Of a DNA stretch of 64,000 nt, positions 1 through 7,825 are shown one piece after another; the first letter of the stretch is position 1; each line of letters starts with the position of its first letter. The DNA comes from Ricordea florida. Lineage: Eukaryota; Cnidaria; Anthozoa; Corallimorpharia; Ricordeidae. A model generated the notes under the pieces. That model did no database searches. It was not told the DNA's origin and saw nothing but the letters and a program-made list of their open reading frames with translations. The stretch covers positions 35,620,636 to 35,684,635 of the forward strand of contig OX453272.1 of the NCBI GenBank assembly GCA_949710005.1, in the 5' to 3' direction. The translations under genes were made by a program, and so were the position numbers.

Positions 1-17
1 CCACTGGTCTACTGAGC

Positions 18-203
18 TCAGTTATTTTCAATCGCTTCCATTTCTGCTTCTCGTTTGTTTTCTCTATACAACGCTTCTCTAGCGCGTTTATTGTATTCCT
101 GCAGTCTTTGACCCGGACCAGCTTTGACTTTATTGGGATCTTTTTTCTTTTCTGCCTTAACTGGTTTAGGTTCTTTCGTAATTTGTTCAGTTTCTTCGGA
201 CAT
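18..203 (-). pseudogene. C: small charged protein, homologue of 12,884-13,264
   Basis: 61-residue reading frame with an acidic start followed by a KKKDPNKVKAG stretch and an alanine/arginine-rich segment. The same arrangement (acidic start, KQKDPKKVAAG, basic helix) opens the small proteins at 12,884-13,264 in A and 35,483-35,809 in B. The C version stops before the membrane segment present in A and B, so it is shortened or a shorter relative. It lies last in the minus-strand series MCP, TFIIB-like, ATPase, 245-753 gene, matching its position in A and B. Function unknown; virion or membrane role is only inferred from neighbours. Confidence 0.5.
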
Positions 204-244
204 TGTTAATATAGTTTCATATCGGGTAATCTTTAATTAGCATT

Positions 245-753
245 ATCCGCCGTGCTAGCTGATTCCTCTATACATGTCTCTATGTTGCTGGCAGTTTCTT
301 CTTCGGTTAGTTTTATGTGTTTGACCACTTTAAATAATCCGCTAGCAAGTGCTACAAATCTTCCACCTTTTAACACTAATAGTCCGGCAATATTACACAA
401 TTCTCTCTTCACTCAATCATCCTCACAAAATCATCCACACAAACTTTCACAATTATCAATTGGTAATAGCTTACTTATTATAAGTGATGCAGTGTACAAT
501 GCAGAATCCACTAAATCACTAGTAACCTGTTTTCCAAGAATAACTTGATAACGATGATAATATTTTTCGACCTGTTTAGTGGATAGTTTTTAAATGTCTC
601 CTAGAGTTAATTCTTGACCCAAATATTGGCTTAAGTGGCCCCAAGACTAGCAAGAATAGCACGATTTTCTCTTTGGTTTTCAAGGGCCTCTTCGACTTTA
701 TCTCGCTTTTCTTCAGGTTTATTCGTATTTTCTAAATATTTTTCTACTGACAT
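245..753 (-). pseudogene. C: degraded homologue of the 12,184-12,822 gene
   Basis: Begins with an ATG at 753 just after the ATPase and reads, over several frames, a YLGQELTLGD motif, then a YYHRYQVILGKQV motif and an LLVLKGGRFVALAS motif. These align with the corresponding positions of the proteins at 12,184-12,822 (A) and 34,896-35,426 (B). Internal stops and frameshifts break it. The family occurs beside the packaging ATPase in cnidarian Polintons, from general recollection; its biochemical role is unknown to me. Confidence 0.55.
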
Positions 754-1345
754 TTTTATTTATAACTGATGGTATTTCTAGATAACAATTAAATGGGTAT
801 CTTAAACATAAACAAAGCCTCGAATATTTTTCTGATCTCAACAATTCTATAAATCGTTGACGAGTTTCCAAATCTAAATCCCCAGAAAAATCCTCGAACA
901 ACATTTTAGTTCCAAAATTTGAGATGGATTATGGAACGCAATAACGGCCGCTACATTATCTCGGAACGGGTTTAGATATGGAATTTAATTGTTGAGTACC
1001 CAAACAGATAAACCTTGATGCCTACCAGAAAAAGCTAGACTAATAAATTTATTGCTTCGCTGTTTGACTTCGTGACTCGAGGCACAATCATCCAAAATGA
1101 TTAATGTTTTAGTACCGGAAAATTCTGAGTTTCACAATCAGTTAATATTTGATTAAGTTCATCGCTATTGCTTGCATCTGGTGAAGCCACAAGAAATCTC
1201 TTATAATTACGGGCAAATCCTCGATACGTTTTATTGTTAATATAAGTTGGACATATTAGAACGATGTATTCAAATGCTTTTCTTAATTGATCCACTAAAT
1301 ATTGAGTTTTTCCACAATTTGTTGGTCCAGTAATTATGACATGAC
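719..1345 (-). pseudogene. C: FtsK/HerA-type genome-packaging ATPase, degraded
   Basis: Frame pieces give a P-loop GPTNCGKT near 1,315, then ICPTYINNKTYRGFA, a Walker B-like LIILDDC near 1,090, a LAFSGRH motif near 1,030 and the C-terminal LCLRYPFNCYLEIP near 790. The order and spacing match the ATPases at 11,535 (A) and 34,246 (B), which are more intact. At least one stop near 970 and several frameshifts disrupt it, and no ATG is evident at its beginning, which overlaps the end of the TFIIB-like gene. Known role of the family: motor that loads viral DNA into a capsid. Confidence 0.75.
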
Positions 1346-2148
1346 ACAGGCCTTAATTCTTCCATCCATGGTTAAATCACGAAATAACCATCTAATTGTT
1401 GATTCCGTTGCTCCACATGTTTTAGATATTTGGTTTATATTTAAGGGAGTGCCTTTTTTCATTGCTGTAGAATAAATACAGTCAGGTAGCGGCCATCGTT
1501 TGAGGACGATGTTTACCCATAATGTTGCAAGATTCCAATTTATTTGTGACCTTATCAACATCATCCAAATTGAGATTGAAATTCCAACAATAACAATCTA
1601 GGTAACCGGAATAGGATAGTGGTGTTTCATTGATCCGTTTCATGACTTTGCTAACATATCTTGGTGGTATTTTTAAACATTTTTGCGATATCTCGATAAT
1701 TTTGAGGTTTTCCACATTCACCTAATGCAAAATATACCGATGCTGCTTGGAGTCCTAAGTCACACTTGCCTCTTTGTCTGGGTCAGTTAATTTTATCTAG
1801 TAGTGAGCTACATTTATGTTTAGCTCGTTGAATAACTCTTTTCTGAATATGGTTTTGTTGGCAAATAGAATCAATATCCTCACATTTACAATTTAGTGAT
1901 CTTTCTTTAGATGGCATTGAATTCCAAATAGCTCTACGTCGTAAATGTTTTTCTGATTTACTCGGATTTAGCCGCGTTTGTACAAAAGTGCTTAACTCGC
2001 TTTGTGGTAATAATCCAGTTTTAGGAATATTATATTGTTCAAAATCACTACCATATTCAATGTCGCATTCGAAATTCGCACCGCATTCATTACAAATTGT
2101 ATCTAAATTTAGTTGGGTTAAACATTGATTTCCACATTTCTCACACAT
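1334..2148 (-). pseudogene. C: TFIIB-like transcription initiation factor, degraded
   Basis: The N-terminal part (2,148 downward) has two CxxC pairs, CEKCG and CNECG, spaced like the TFIIB zinc ribbon. Further on, partly in other frames, are an AASVYFALGE motif followed by KPQNYRDIA near 1,700-1,760 (first cyclin fold), a YVSKVMKRI-like segment, and GTPLNINQISKTCGATESTIR-type text near 1,380-1,460 matching the helix-turn-helix of the second cyclin repeat. Together this is the TFIIB architecture of about 270 residues. Frameshifts lie near 1,780, 1,690 and 1,550. It starts six bases after the capsid stop and runs into the ATPase, so it was part of the structural operon. TFIIB is normally a host or giant-virus gene; I know of no standard Polinton copy. 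Host retrocopy is unlikely given the position between two viral genes. Confidence 0.65.
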
Positions 2149-2154
2149 TTATGT

Positions 2155-2378
2155 TTAATATTTTATCGATTTTTTTAAGTCGTTATTCATAGCTTCCATA
2201 AGTGCATCACTTACTGTGAAAACATGGCAGGTTAATTATCCAGCTCCTGATTTATTTCGTGTGATGATTAATCGAACGCCATCTCTTGTATTATTGACTG
2301 CTAGCCCACCGCCATGTAAGGTATCATCCTCATAGTTTCTTAAATCAATCCATATAGCAGATCGGTTATTGTAAAAAT
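2155..2378 (-). pseudogene. C: major capsid protein, C-terminal fragment
   Basis: Reads SAIWIDLRNYEDDTLHGGG and, after an in-frame TAA, a CHVFTVSDA segment before the final stop at 2,155. This parallels the C-terminal end of the A and B capsid proteins (IFIDLR, LVHGDG, CHVFLLGDA). It is separated from the rest of the gene by the Penelope insertion at 2,379-3,597. Confidence 0.65.
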
Positions 2379-3597
2379 GAGCATTTCATTAACTCTGTCA
2401 ACTCGTTCCACCCAGCATTGAAATAATCTTGGCAAATTTCAGAAACCCCAATAGCTTTTCTCGATATCAACGTTTCAATCCACAACAACGGCCTATCAAC
2501 TAGTGTGTACTACAAACCTACAGACTCCCATAGTTATTTGTTGCACTCGGTCTTCTCACCCCACCCATGTTAAAAATTCCATTCCATATTCTCAATTCCT
2601 CAGACTTCGACGTTTATGTAGTGATGAGTTGGACATTTCCAGCAAATCAGAAGAAATGCTCCAGTTCTTCAAGAACCGTGGTTACCCTGACTCAGTTGTG
2701 AAGACAGCTCAACAACTCGCTCAAACAACTGACCAACACTCAGCACCACAAACGTCACAAAAGGAAGAGAGCCAGAGAATACCGTTCACACTCACTTTTC
2801 ACCCACTCAACCTACCTGTCAAGAACATCATTCTGAAGAACTTCAAGTTACTTCAGGATGACAACGAAACAGGCAGCATCTTCTCACTACCTCCACTAAT
2901 CTCATTTAAACGTAACAAAAACGTAAGCGATTTTTTAGTTAGAAGTACACTAAAATCAGACGAATCACCTGGCACATTCAACTGCACACGCAAAAGATGC
3001 AAAACTTGCCCTTTCACACAACACAGACAAAATAGCAGGACCTAAACGATCGTTTAAAATCACCGACCGTTTCACATGCATTTCTGCCAATGTTATCTAT
3101 TGCATAAAATGCACCTTATGCAAGAAGATATACATCGACGAGACCGGAAGGAGATTAGGTGACCGTTTCCGTGAACATATGCGTGACGTCGAACGAAATG
3201 ACAAAGATGCATCTAAACCTGTAGCGCGACACTTTAATCTACCTAACCACTCAACTCACAACATGGCGGTATGTGGCCCTTTCGTGCATCAGGGCAGCAC
3301 GGAGAGCCGTAAAAACCTAGAACAGAAGTTTATCTTCCAACTCGGTTCTCTTAATCCCCACAGTATCAACGAACGTTTCTCATTCATTTAATCATTCATC
3401 TAATTTATTCACTTCCATTCACACGCTGCTATGTTTCCACCAATAGCATGGCTCCAAACTTCTCTATATAAATTGTACGTAACCCACAATCCTCTCATTC
3501 GCTCCGACGAAGGGCTAACGCTCGACACGTCAGCACCTCCCATTTACCTTATGGTGGTATAACTTACTTAATCAACTCGTTTGATTTATCCAGTTTC
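2379..3597 (+). mobile_element. 5'-truncated Penelope-like retroelement (RT end plus GIY-YIG domain)
   Basis: Translation gives AFLDINVSIHNNGLSTSVYYKP, the region after the RT core in Penelope-like elements (shown here only in short: FLDINVSI, YYKPTDSH). A cysteine-rich linker (CTRKRCKTCPF), a GIY-YIG-type endonuclease tail (YCIKCTLCKKIYIDET, LGDRFREHM, ARHFNLPNHS) and a terminal NERFSFI follow. A frameshift lies near 3,045 and an early TAA near 2,424. A 12-bp direct repeat, TATTGTAAAAAT, at 2,367-2,378 and 3,598-3,609 flanks it and is the target duplication. The element interrupts C's capsid gene on the opposite strand. Its last 110 bp, including the TTATGGTGGTATAAC motif, recurs at 54,201-54,394. 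Confidence 0.8.
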
Positions 3598-3960
3598 TAT
3601 TGTAAAAATCGGTTTCTTTTACTTTATCTGTATCAAATCGACATTTAATGCATTGCCAGATGTCACAAGTAATCATGCTTTTGGAATATAATTGATTTGG
3701 AAAACCATCAACCTCAATGCAAATAGTTGAAATTCCTGGATTTGTAAATGCTTCACTATCTCTTTGACTGGCTGTAAAGTCGGCCAAAAATAAACATTAT
3801 ATTCCCAACATGGATCTTCGAGGTGGATAATATGTAAATTTAATACGCTGTCATTTGGCTTGGAAAAAGTAAATGTTTGAAACAAATTAATATTCTCGTA
3901 ATAAAACCCCATACCAACTACGCGGTTATCGCTTGATTAGCCAAATAGTCACTATCGATG
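3598..3960 (-). pseudogene. C: major capsid protein, middle fragment
   Basis: Two overlapping frames encode a FQTFTFSKPNDSVL segment and, after a frameshift near 3,780, RDSEAFTNPGIST, GFPNQLYSKSM and CDIWQ. These match the A and B capsid proteins at SFAKATDPIL, ESEVFLNPDVT, GVPNTLYPRGM and ADIWE. This is the second jelly-roll region of a double jelly-roll capsid protein. The fragment is cut on one side by the Penelope element and on the other by the 3,961-4,563 insertion. Confidence 0.7.
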
Positions 3961-4563
3961 GAACGATATTCTAATTCCTAATTTTACCTTCTTCTTTGCA
4001 TGAATTTTTTTTTTTGGCATTTTGCCTTGCATGAATTTTTTTTGGGGTTTTTCCCCACCCCCCCCCCCCCCCATCACTTTTCTAATGGTCCGTCCCTAAC
4101 GTCAACTCAAATTTTAGATCTAAGATCGTAGGGATAGAACACACCGTGGCCACATAATAGAGTACTACTGGGAAGTTTTCGTGGCCATCCTTGCAAGTAA
4201 ACTTCAAATAGAGAAGCACAAATCTAAGAAACAGGTAAAGTTGTAACGCTTAACAATAAATAGAATATCAAAAATGGATATAACAACAAAACCAAAAAAG
4301 CAGCTCTATTACTTTAGATAAGGGAACCTGTTCTCCATCTTATTTTCTTTCTTGTACTTATTTCTTCTTGTACTTTTATCTCTTTTCTTGTAATGTATTG
4401 TAATGTCTGTGGTTATAAATAAAAAAAAGGAAAAAAAATTACCTGCTTAAGTATGAATTAAACTATTTCCTTACTTATGAAAATATTTCCTACTTATTTA
4501 ATTACTTATTTACAACTTAACATGTTGTTGTTTCCGCTGTCTCAGAATGTCTCGTCGGAGCTA
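3961..4563 (+). other. Insertion in C capsid gene, probable retroelement 3' tail
   Basis: No coding match. The stretch has two near-copies of a TTTGCATGAATTTTTTTT-type motif, a run of C at 4,056-4,072, and ends with T-rich sequence followed by ATAAATAAAAAAAAGG and an A-run near 4,420-4,440, as in the 3' end of a non-LTR element. It separates two adjoining parts of the C capsid gene, so it is an insertion; its class is a guess. Confidence 0.4.
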
Positions 4564-4958
4564 CTATTCTCTGTGTAAATAAAAAAAATAAAAAAATAAT
4601 ATCGGATTATCAATTGGAATACAATATTTTTTTACCATGGATGCCTTTAGTCTCTCATCGTCGGTTTTGGAGTTATCAGCATTACCCGCTCCAGCACGTA
4701 ATCTTCGAAGATTAAGATTACTGATCTCTTGTCTAATGCGGTCTCTTCTAACTTCTGATTTTAAGTATAAATCTTCGTATGTAGTATATAAGTCATAACG
4801 TTTAGCTTCCTGGATTTTTTCACCTCCGTATGAGACCAAGATTTCTTTCATTTAATTCCTTCCTAGATTATTGACAACCGTATTATTTGCATGACCGGTA
4901 ACGACCAAATCAAATACCAGATAGACACTATCGGGGATGATCACCATGTTTTTAGCCA
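4564..4958 (-). pseudogene. C: major capsid protein, N-terminal third
   Basis: Minus-strand frame contains DSVYLVFDLVVTGHANNT and VVNNLGR, matching DTLALLVEVELGG, KHANNRVVDNLGR of the A capsid protein, then an ILVSYGGEKIQEAKRYDLY segment (VKMGDKTLEDLDRADL in A) and an RRDRIRQ helix. A stop after the LGRN text splits it. The extreme N-terminus lies across element A at 19,426-19,524. Function: main shell protein of an icosahedral virion. Confidence 0.75.
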
Positions 4959-4963
4959 ATTGC

Positions 4964-5298
4964 AGTAGTATAGTTGGGATCATTTAAATACCACCACCTC
5001 TAGAAGCCGTTTTTCAGCGTGGAAAGGCTCCCAAGGTAAAACAAAAATAGGATAAGAGGTGACAGTTAAATACCACACGCTAGAAGTCGTTTTTCAGTGT
5101 GGAAAGGGTCAAATCGTATAAACCACTCTAGAAGCTGTATTGAAAGGCGGTAAGGTTCCCAAGGCAAACATGCGCGAAGATGACCCGAAGATGACCCGAA
5201 GATGATCCGAAGATTTTCCGAGCGTTTTCCGAAAATTAATGAGCAATTTCAATTTAGACAAATATGCATACTATAAATCTTCGGAAAAAACGTTGGCG
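4964..5298. repeat. Element A left terminal inverted repeat
   Basis: Matches 19,086-19,420 in reverse complement over its whole length with few differences. Inside are three imperfect copies of a CTAGAAGYCGTTTTTCAG / TGTGGAAAGG module (near 5,000, 5,080 and 5,130) and a tandem GAAGATGACCC array at about 5,175-5,210, then GATTTTCCGAGCG. Repeats of this sort are candidates for integrase or terminal-protein/replication-factor binding; that role is inference. A TATAAA at about 5,271 lies upstream of the first gene. Confidence 0.9.
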
Positions 5299-5311
5299 TG
5301 CCACCATAAAC

Positions 5312-5902
5312 ATGCTTTCAGTCAAAGAGTTACGCGCTTTGGCAACAAAATACCAGATTCCCGGCAGGTCTAAGATGGTCAAAGCTCAATTGCGTCGTGC
5401 TATATTGGCACACCCTCAAGCGCGCGTGGACATAGAGCTCGCTGATAGGCGGGCGAATTTCAATCTGTCGTCCCGCGATGTTGCCCTCGTGTGGTTGAGT
5501 GGAGATGCGACACTGAGGGCAGACCTTTGCGACGGTACCTTCTATGCCGTTGATGATCAACTCCGGAGGGACTTTCAGGAACGCGGGCTGCCGCAAAAAC
5601 TCGCAGCTCTTCGTGACGCACATTTAGCTGACGTCATCTTGTATACAAAGTATTTCTATTATACAGAGTTCCGGTCCGCAGAGGTACGACTGATTTACCG
5701 CGAGTGCCAGCTCGCCCACAATCAATGGTTGGAAAATAGGGGCGGCGAATTTCTCCCTCTTTATGAAACAAGACAGTGTTTCTTTGAATTGTTGAGCGAC
5801 GCCCTCGCCATGTTAGAGCGGCCGGTGGAAGATGTCGAAGAGTTTGGCGCGCCTAAATTCGGAGCAACCATGAATTGGTTGAGCTCGTTGTGGCTCGACT
5901 AA
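5312..5902 (+). CDS. A: SAP-domain DNA-binding protein, 196 aa
   Basis: Residues 1-35 (SVKELRALATKYQIPGRSKM, then QLRRAIL) match the two-helix SAP DNA-binding fold. The remainder is charged and helical with no fold I recognise. An upstream ATG at 5,264 in the same frame lies inside the TIR; I prefer 5,312 because the B copy starts at the equivalent methionine and because the TIR-coded extension appears mirrored at the other end. The N-terminus resembles the first 35 residues of the polymerase, which starts just inside the opposite TIR. It may bind the element ends or viral DNA; inferred from the domain and position only. Confidence 0.75.
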   Translation: MLSVKELRALATKYQIPGRSKMVKAQLRRAILAHPQARVDIELADRRANFNLSSRDVALVWLSGDATLRADLCDGTFYAVDDQLRRDFQERGLPQKLAALRDAHLADVILYTKYFYYTEFRSAEVRLIYRECQLAHNQWLENRGGEFLPLYETRQCFFELLSDALAMLERPVEDVEEFGAPKFGATMNWLSSLWLD

Positions 5903-5964
5903 CCCTATTATCCCCACTTTTTTCAGTCAGGCAATTAGAGAGTAGCAATTAATAGACCGCAAAA

Positions 5965-6489
5965 ATGGATGTAATGGTCGCTGACAGCTTGAAAAAAGCA
6001 AACTATTCCTCTACTTTCCTCTCGCAGTTAAAACTCTTAGCAACCTCTTTCTTAGAAGACCCTCCAATTTCTCCCCATCCCAACCCAGAAAGCATCGAGG
6101 GGTATCTTTCAGCCAGCCCTCGACTTTGCCAGCGTGTGGTTTCGGGTGAGTTTGATCATCTTACATGGGGACCTCCAATTGAGAGGCGAAAAGAGGGGTA
6201 TAGACCAAGACCAATATCAAAAAGTAAAAGGTTGGCGTTGAACAAATTGTTGATGAAAGAGTTCGGGCTTGATTTACTCGAAAGAAAATCGATAGTAAAC
6301 CTCGTAAATCGTATTGAGGACAACTTGAGTTTTGTCTCAGACTACCGCCGGCTTCCAAAGCTGATATGGTTGTTGAAAGTAATCTTCGAACTCCGAGAGG
6401 ACCACGAAAGAGCCGCCAGGTGCGACATTTCACACATTCGACCGACGACGCTTCGAAAATACGATGCTTTATGGATCAAGCTGAAGTAA
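5965..6489 (+). CDS. A: hypothetical protein, 174 aa
   Basis: Not recognised. Starts MDVMVADSLKK, has a proline-rich DPPISPHPNP stretch around residue 35, a basic central part and a C-terminal LPKLIWLLKVIFELRED helix. The B copy (28,636-29,193) is about 85-90 percent identical by eye and eleven residues longer, because A has TAA where B has TTA. Lies 62 bases after the SAP gene on the same strand, suggesting an early-type pair. No cysteine-protease or nuclease motif seen. Confidence 0.65.
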   Translation: MDVMVADSLKKANYSSTFLSQLKLLATSFLEDPPISPHPNPESIEGYLSASPRLCQRVVSGEFDHLTWGPPIERRKEGYRPRPISKSKRLALNKLLMKEFGLDLLERKSIVNLVNRIEDNLSFVSDYRRLPKLIWLLKVIFELREDHERAARCDISHIRPTTLRKYDALWIKLK

Positions 6490-6518
6490 TCGCTCAACAT
6501 GGAAATAACAACCTCCAC

Positions 6519-7115
6519 TTAAGCGAGTTTTTCTCGCATCTCTGCGACCAGTTCGCTGCGAATCTCGGTCCGCAGCTTTGTCAGATCGAGGTCTTCGTTT
6601 TTTGTCACAGCTTTTTGTTTAATCTCGCGCTTGAGTGTTTCATATTTTTCAACCTCAGAGAGAATGAGTTGAAATTCCGTAGCGCTGATTTGGTTATCCT
6701 GTAAGGCTTTCGAGACCAGGTCGTTGATGGTACTCAACTTCGTCTCACCAATCGTGACGGTTCGCTCATGCTTGGAGATCTTTACGGCGATCCGTTTACT
6801 GACCCGGACCATCGAGGCTGACACGATTCCGAAGATGCCACCAATAGCACCCAGTGGAACCCCAACGACAATCCCAAGGCCGGTCAAAGAGGCGGCTAGG
6901 CCCGAAGCCGAAAGTATAACGCTCAGACTTCCAGCGGTTAAAGCTACCCCGTTTAGAATTGTCCGAGAGCGGGTATATTTTTTCCGAACCCCCTCGTAAT
7001 GGGCGATACTGTTTTTTAGGGCGGTCTGAATGTCACAAATCTTTTGAAGCCGAAACGAATGCCCCTCATCGTTGGGGGCGGTGGGAACCTTTGGGTACAA
7101 ACAATCAGATTCCAT
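6519..7115 (-). CDS. A: glycine-zipper membrane protein, 198 aa
   Basis: An N-terminal helix is followed at about residues 50-105 by a long hydrophobic block rich in small residues (SLSVILSASGLAASLTGLG and IVVGVPLGAIGGIFGI), typical of a membrane-inserting helical hairpin, then SKRIAVKISKHE and a charged C-terminal helix. Such proteins are frequent in cnidarian Polintons; I know no assigned function. A virion membrane-active role is inference. The encoded protein is identical to that of B (29,190-29,786). Start ATG is preceded by a TATATAGG box two bases upstream on the minus strand. Ends convergent with the 5,965 gene. Confidence 0.7.
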   Translation of the reverse strand: MESDCLYPKVPTAPNDEGHSFRLQKICDIQTALKNSIAHYEGVRKKYTRSRTILNGVALTAGSLSVILSASGLAASLTGLGIVVGVPLGAIGGIFGIVSASMVRVSKRIAVKISKHERTVTIGETKLSTINDLVSKALQDNQISATEFQLILSEVEKYETLKREIKQKAVTKNEDLDLTKLRTEIRSELVAEMREKLA

Positions 7116-7118
7116 GTC

Positions 7119-7799
7119 CTATATACAGAGCTCCAACAAAACTTCTGCCCTGGTCGTCGGTACCGTCCAAACTCGAAAGAGATTTCTTTTTGTGGGGTCG
7201 ACGGGGAGATAAAACGGTCGCAAATGCCACACCGAAGGCCCTTGAAGCTTCAAAGGCTCGACCTTCGCCAGTAGATAGGAGGGTTTGCCCCCTTCATACG
7301 ACTTGTTTGGGTCCACCAAATCGCAGTAGATTGAAACAGAGGGCGGCCCCCATTGTACAGGAACATGAATCAGAACGCGAGGGACTTCGGATATCCCCAA
7401 CAAGTCGGCTAGCTTGCTGTCTAGGATCACCTGTACTTGCGAGAAGAAATACACTCCAGTAGCGGTTATCCGAAGTTCACAAGTGCCCGCGGCGACATCC
7501 TTTCCATGCCCATAGACAATTGCCTGTTGTAGACAGTGGAGGTTGTACTCCCCCTTCGGAATTGAGACCAGAATGTTCCCTTTCGCTTTCCTGATCGTGG
7601 CAAAATCGGCGTTTCCTTCGCGAATGAGGTTCAATTTGTCCCATGAGTTGAGAGCGAAGAAATATATATCCATCGTTTTAAGTACTGTGATTTTTGTTTC
7701 AGGGATCTTCACGGTTCGAGCTGCGACACTCGAGAGTTCACCATCGACCGGAGGGTGAAGTTCGTTTACACCCTCGCTTGCCGCTATGCTGAGGGACAT
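7119..7799 (-). CDS. A: minor capsid (penton-like) protein, 226 aa
   Basis: Predominantly beta-type sequence of a length typical of the single jelly-roll penton protein of Polintons. Diagnostic-looking parts are ILVSIPKGEYNLHCLQQAI around residue 75 and the C-terminal SIYCDLV, PFYLPVD and LFRVWTV strands. In Polintons the penton gene normally accompanies the major capsid gene. Assignment rests on pattern memory, not on a search. B copy at 29,791-30,471 is nearly identical. It is read away from the 7,826 gene across a 26-bp shared promoter gap and lies three bases before the 7,115 start of the next minus-strand gene. Confidence 0.6.
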   Translation of the reverse strand: MSLSIAASEGVNELHPPVDGELSSVAARTVKIPETKITVLKTMDIYFFALNSWDKLNLIREGNADFATIRKAKGNILVSIPKGEYNLHCLQQAIVYGHGKDVAAGTCELRITATGVYFFSQVQVILDSKLADLLGISEVPRVLIHVPVQWGPPSVSIYCDLVDPNKSYEGGKPSYLLAKVEPLKLQGPSVWHLRPFYLPVDPTKRNLFRVWTVPTTRAEVLLELCI

Positions 7800-7825
7800 T
7801 TTATTTACTCGTGTATATATTCACC
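7800..7825. promoter_or_regulatory. A: 26-bp divergent promoter gap with TATATAT
   Basis: The whole interval between two divergent ATGs contains a single GTATATATTCACC box, so both genes must start from almost the same place. The homologous gap in B (30,472-30,497) keeps GTATATATACACC. Confidence 0.5.

Noticed and set aside
4056-4072. Poly-C run as a regulatory element
   Set aside because: Runs of C recur at 47,176, 47,252, 50,610 and 54,727 and look like simple repeats or homopolymer noise.
5264-5311. Upstream in-frame start for the SAP gene inside the TIR
   Set aside because: The B copy begins at the equivalent of 5,312 and the extension mirrors at the other TIR, so it is terminal-repeat sequence.
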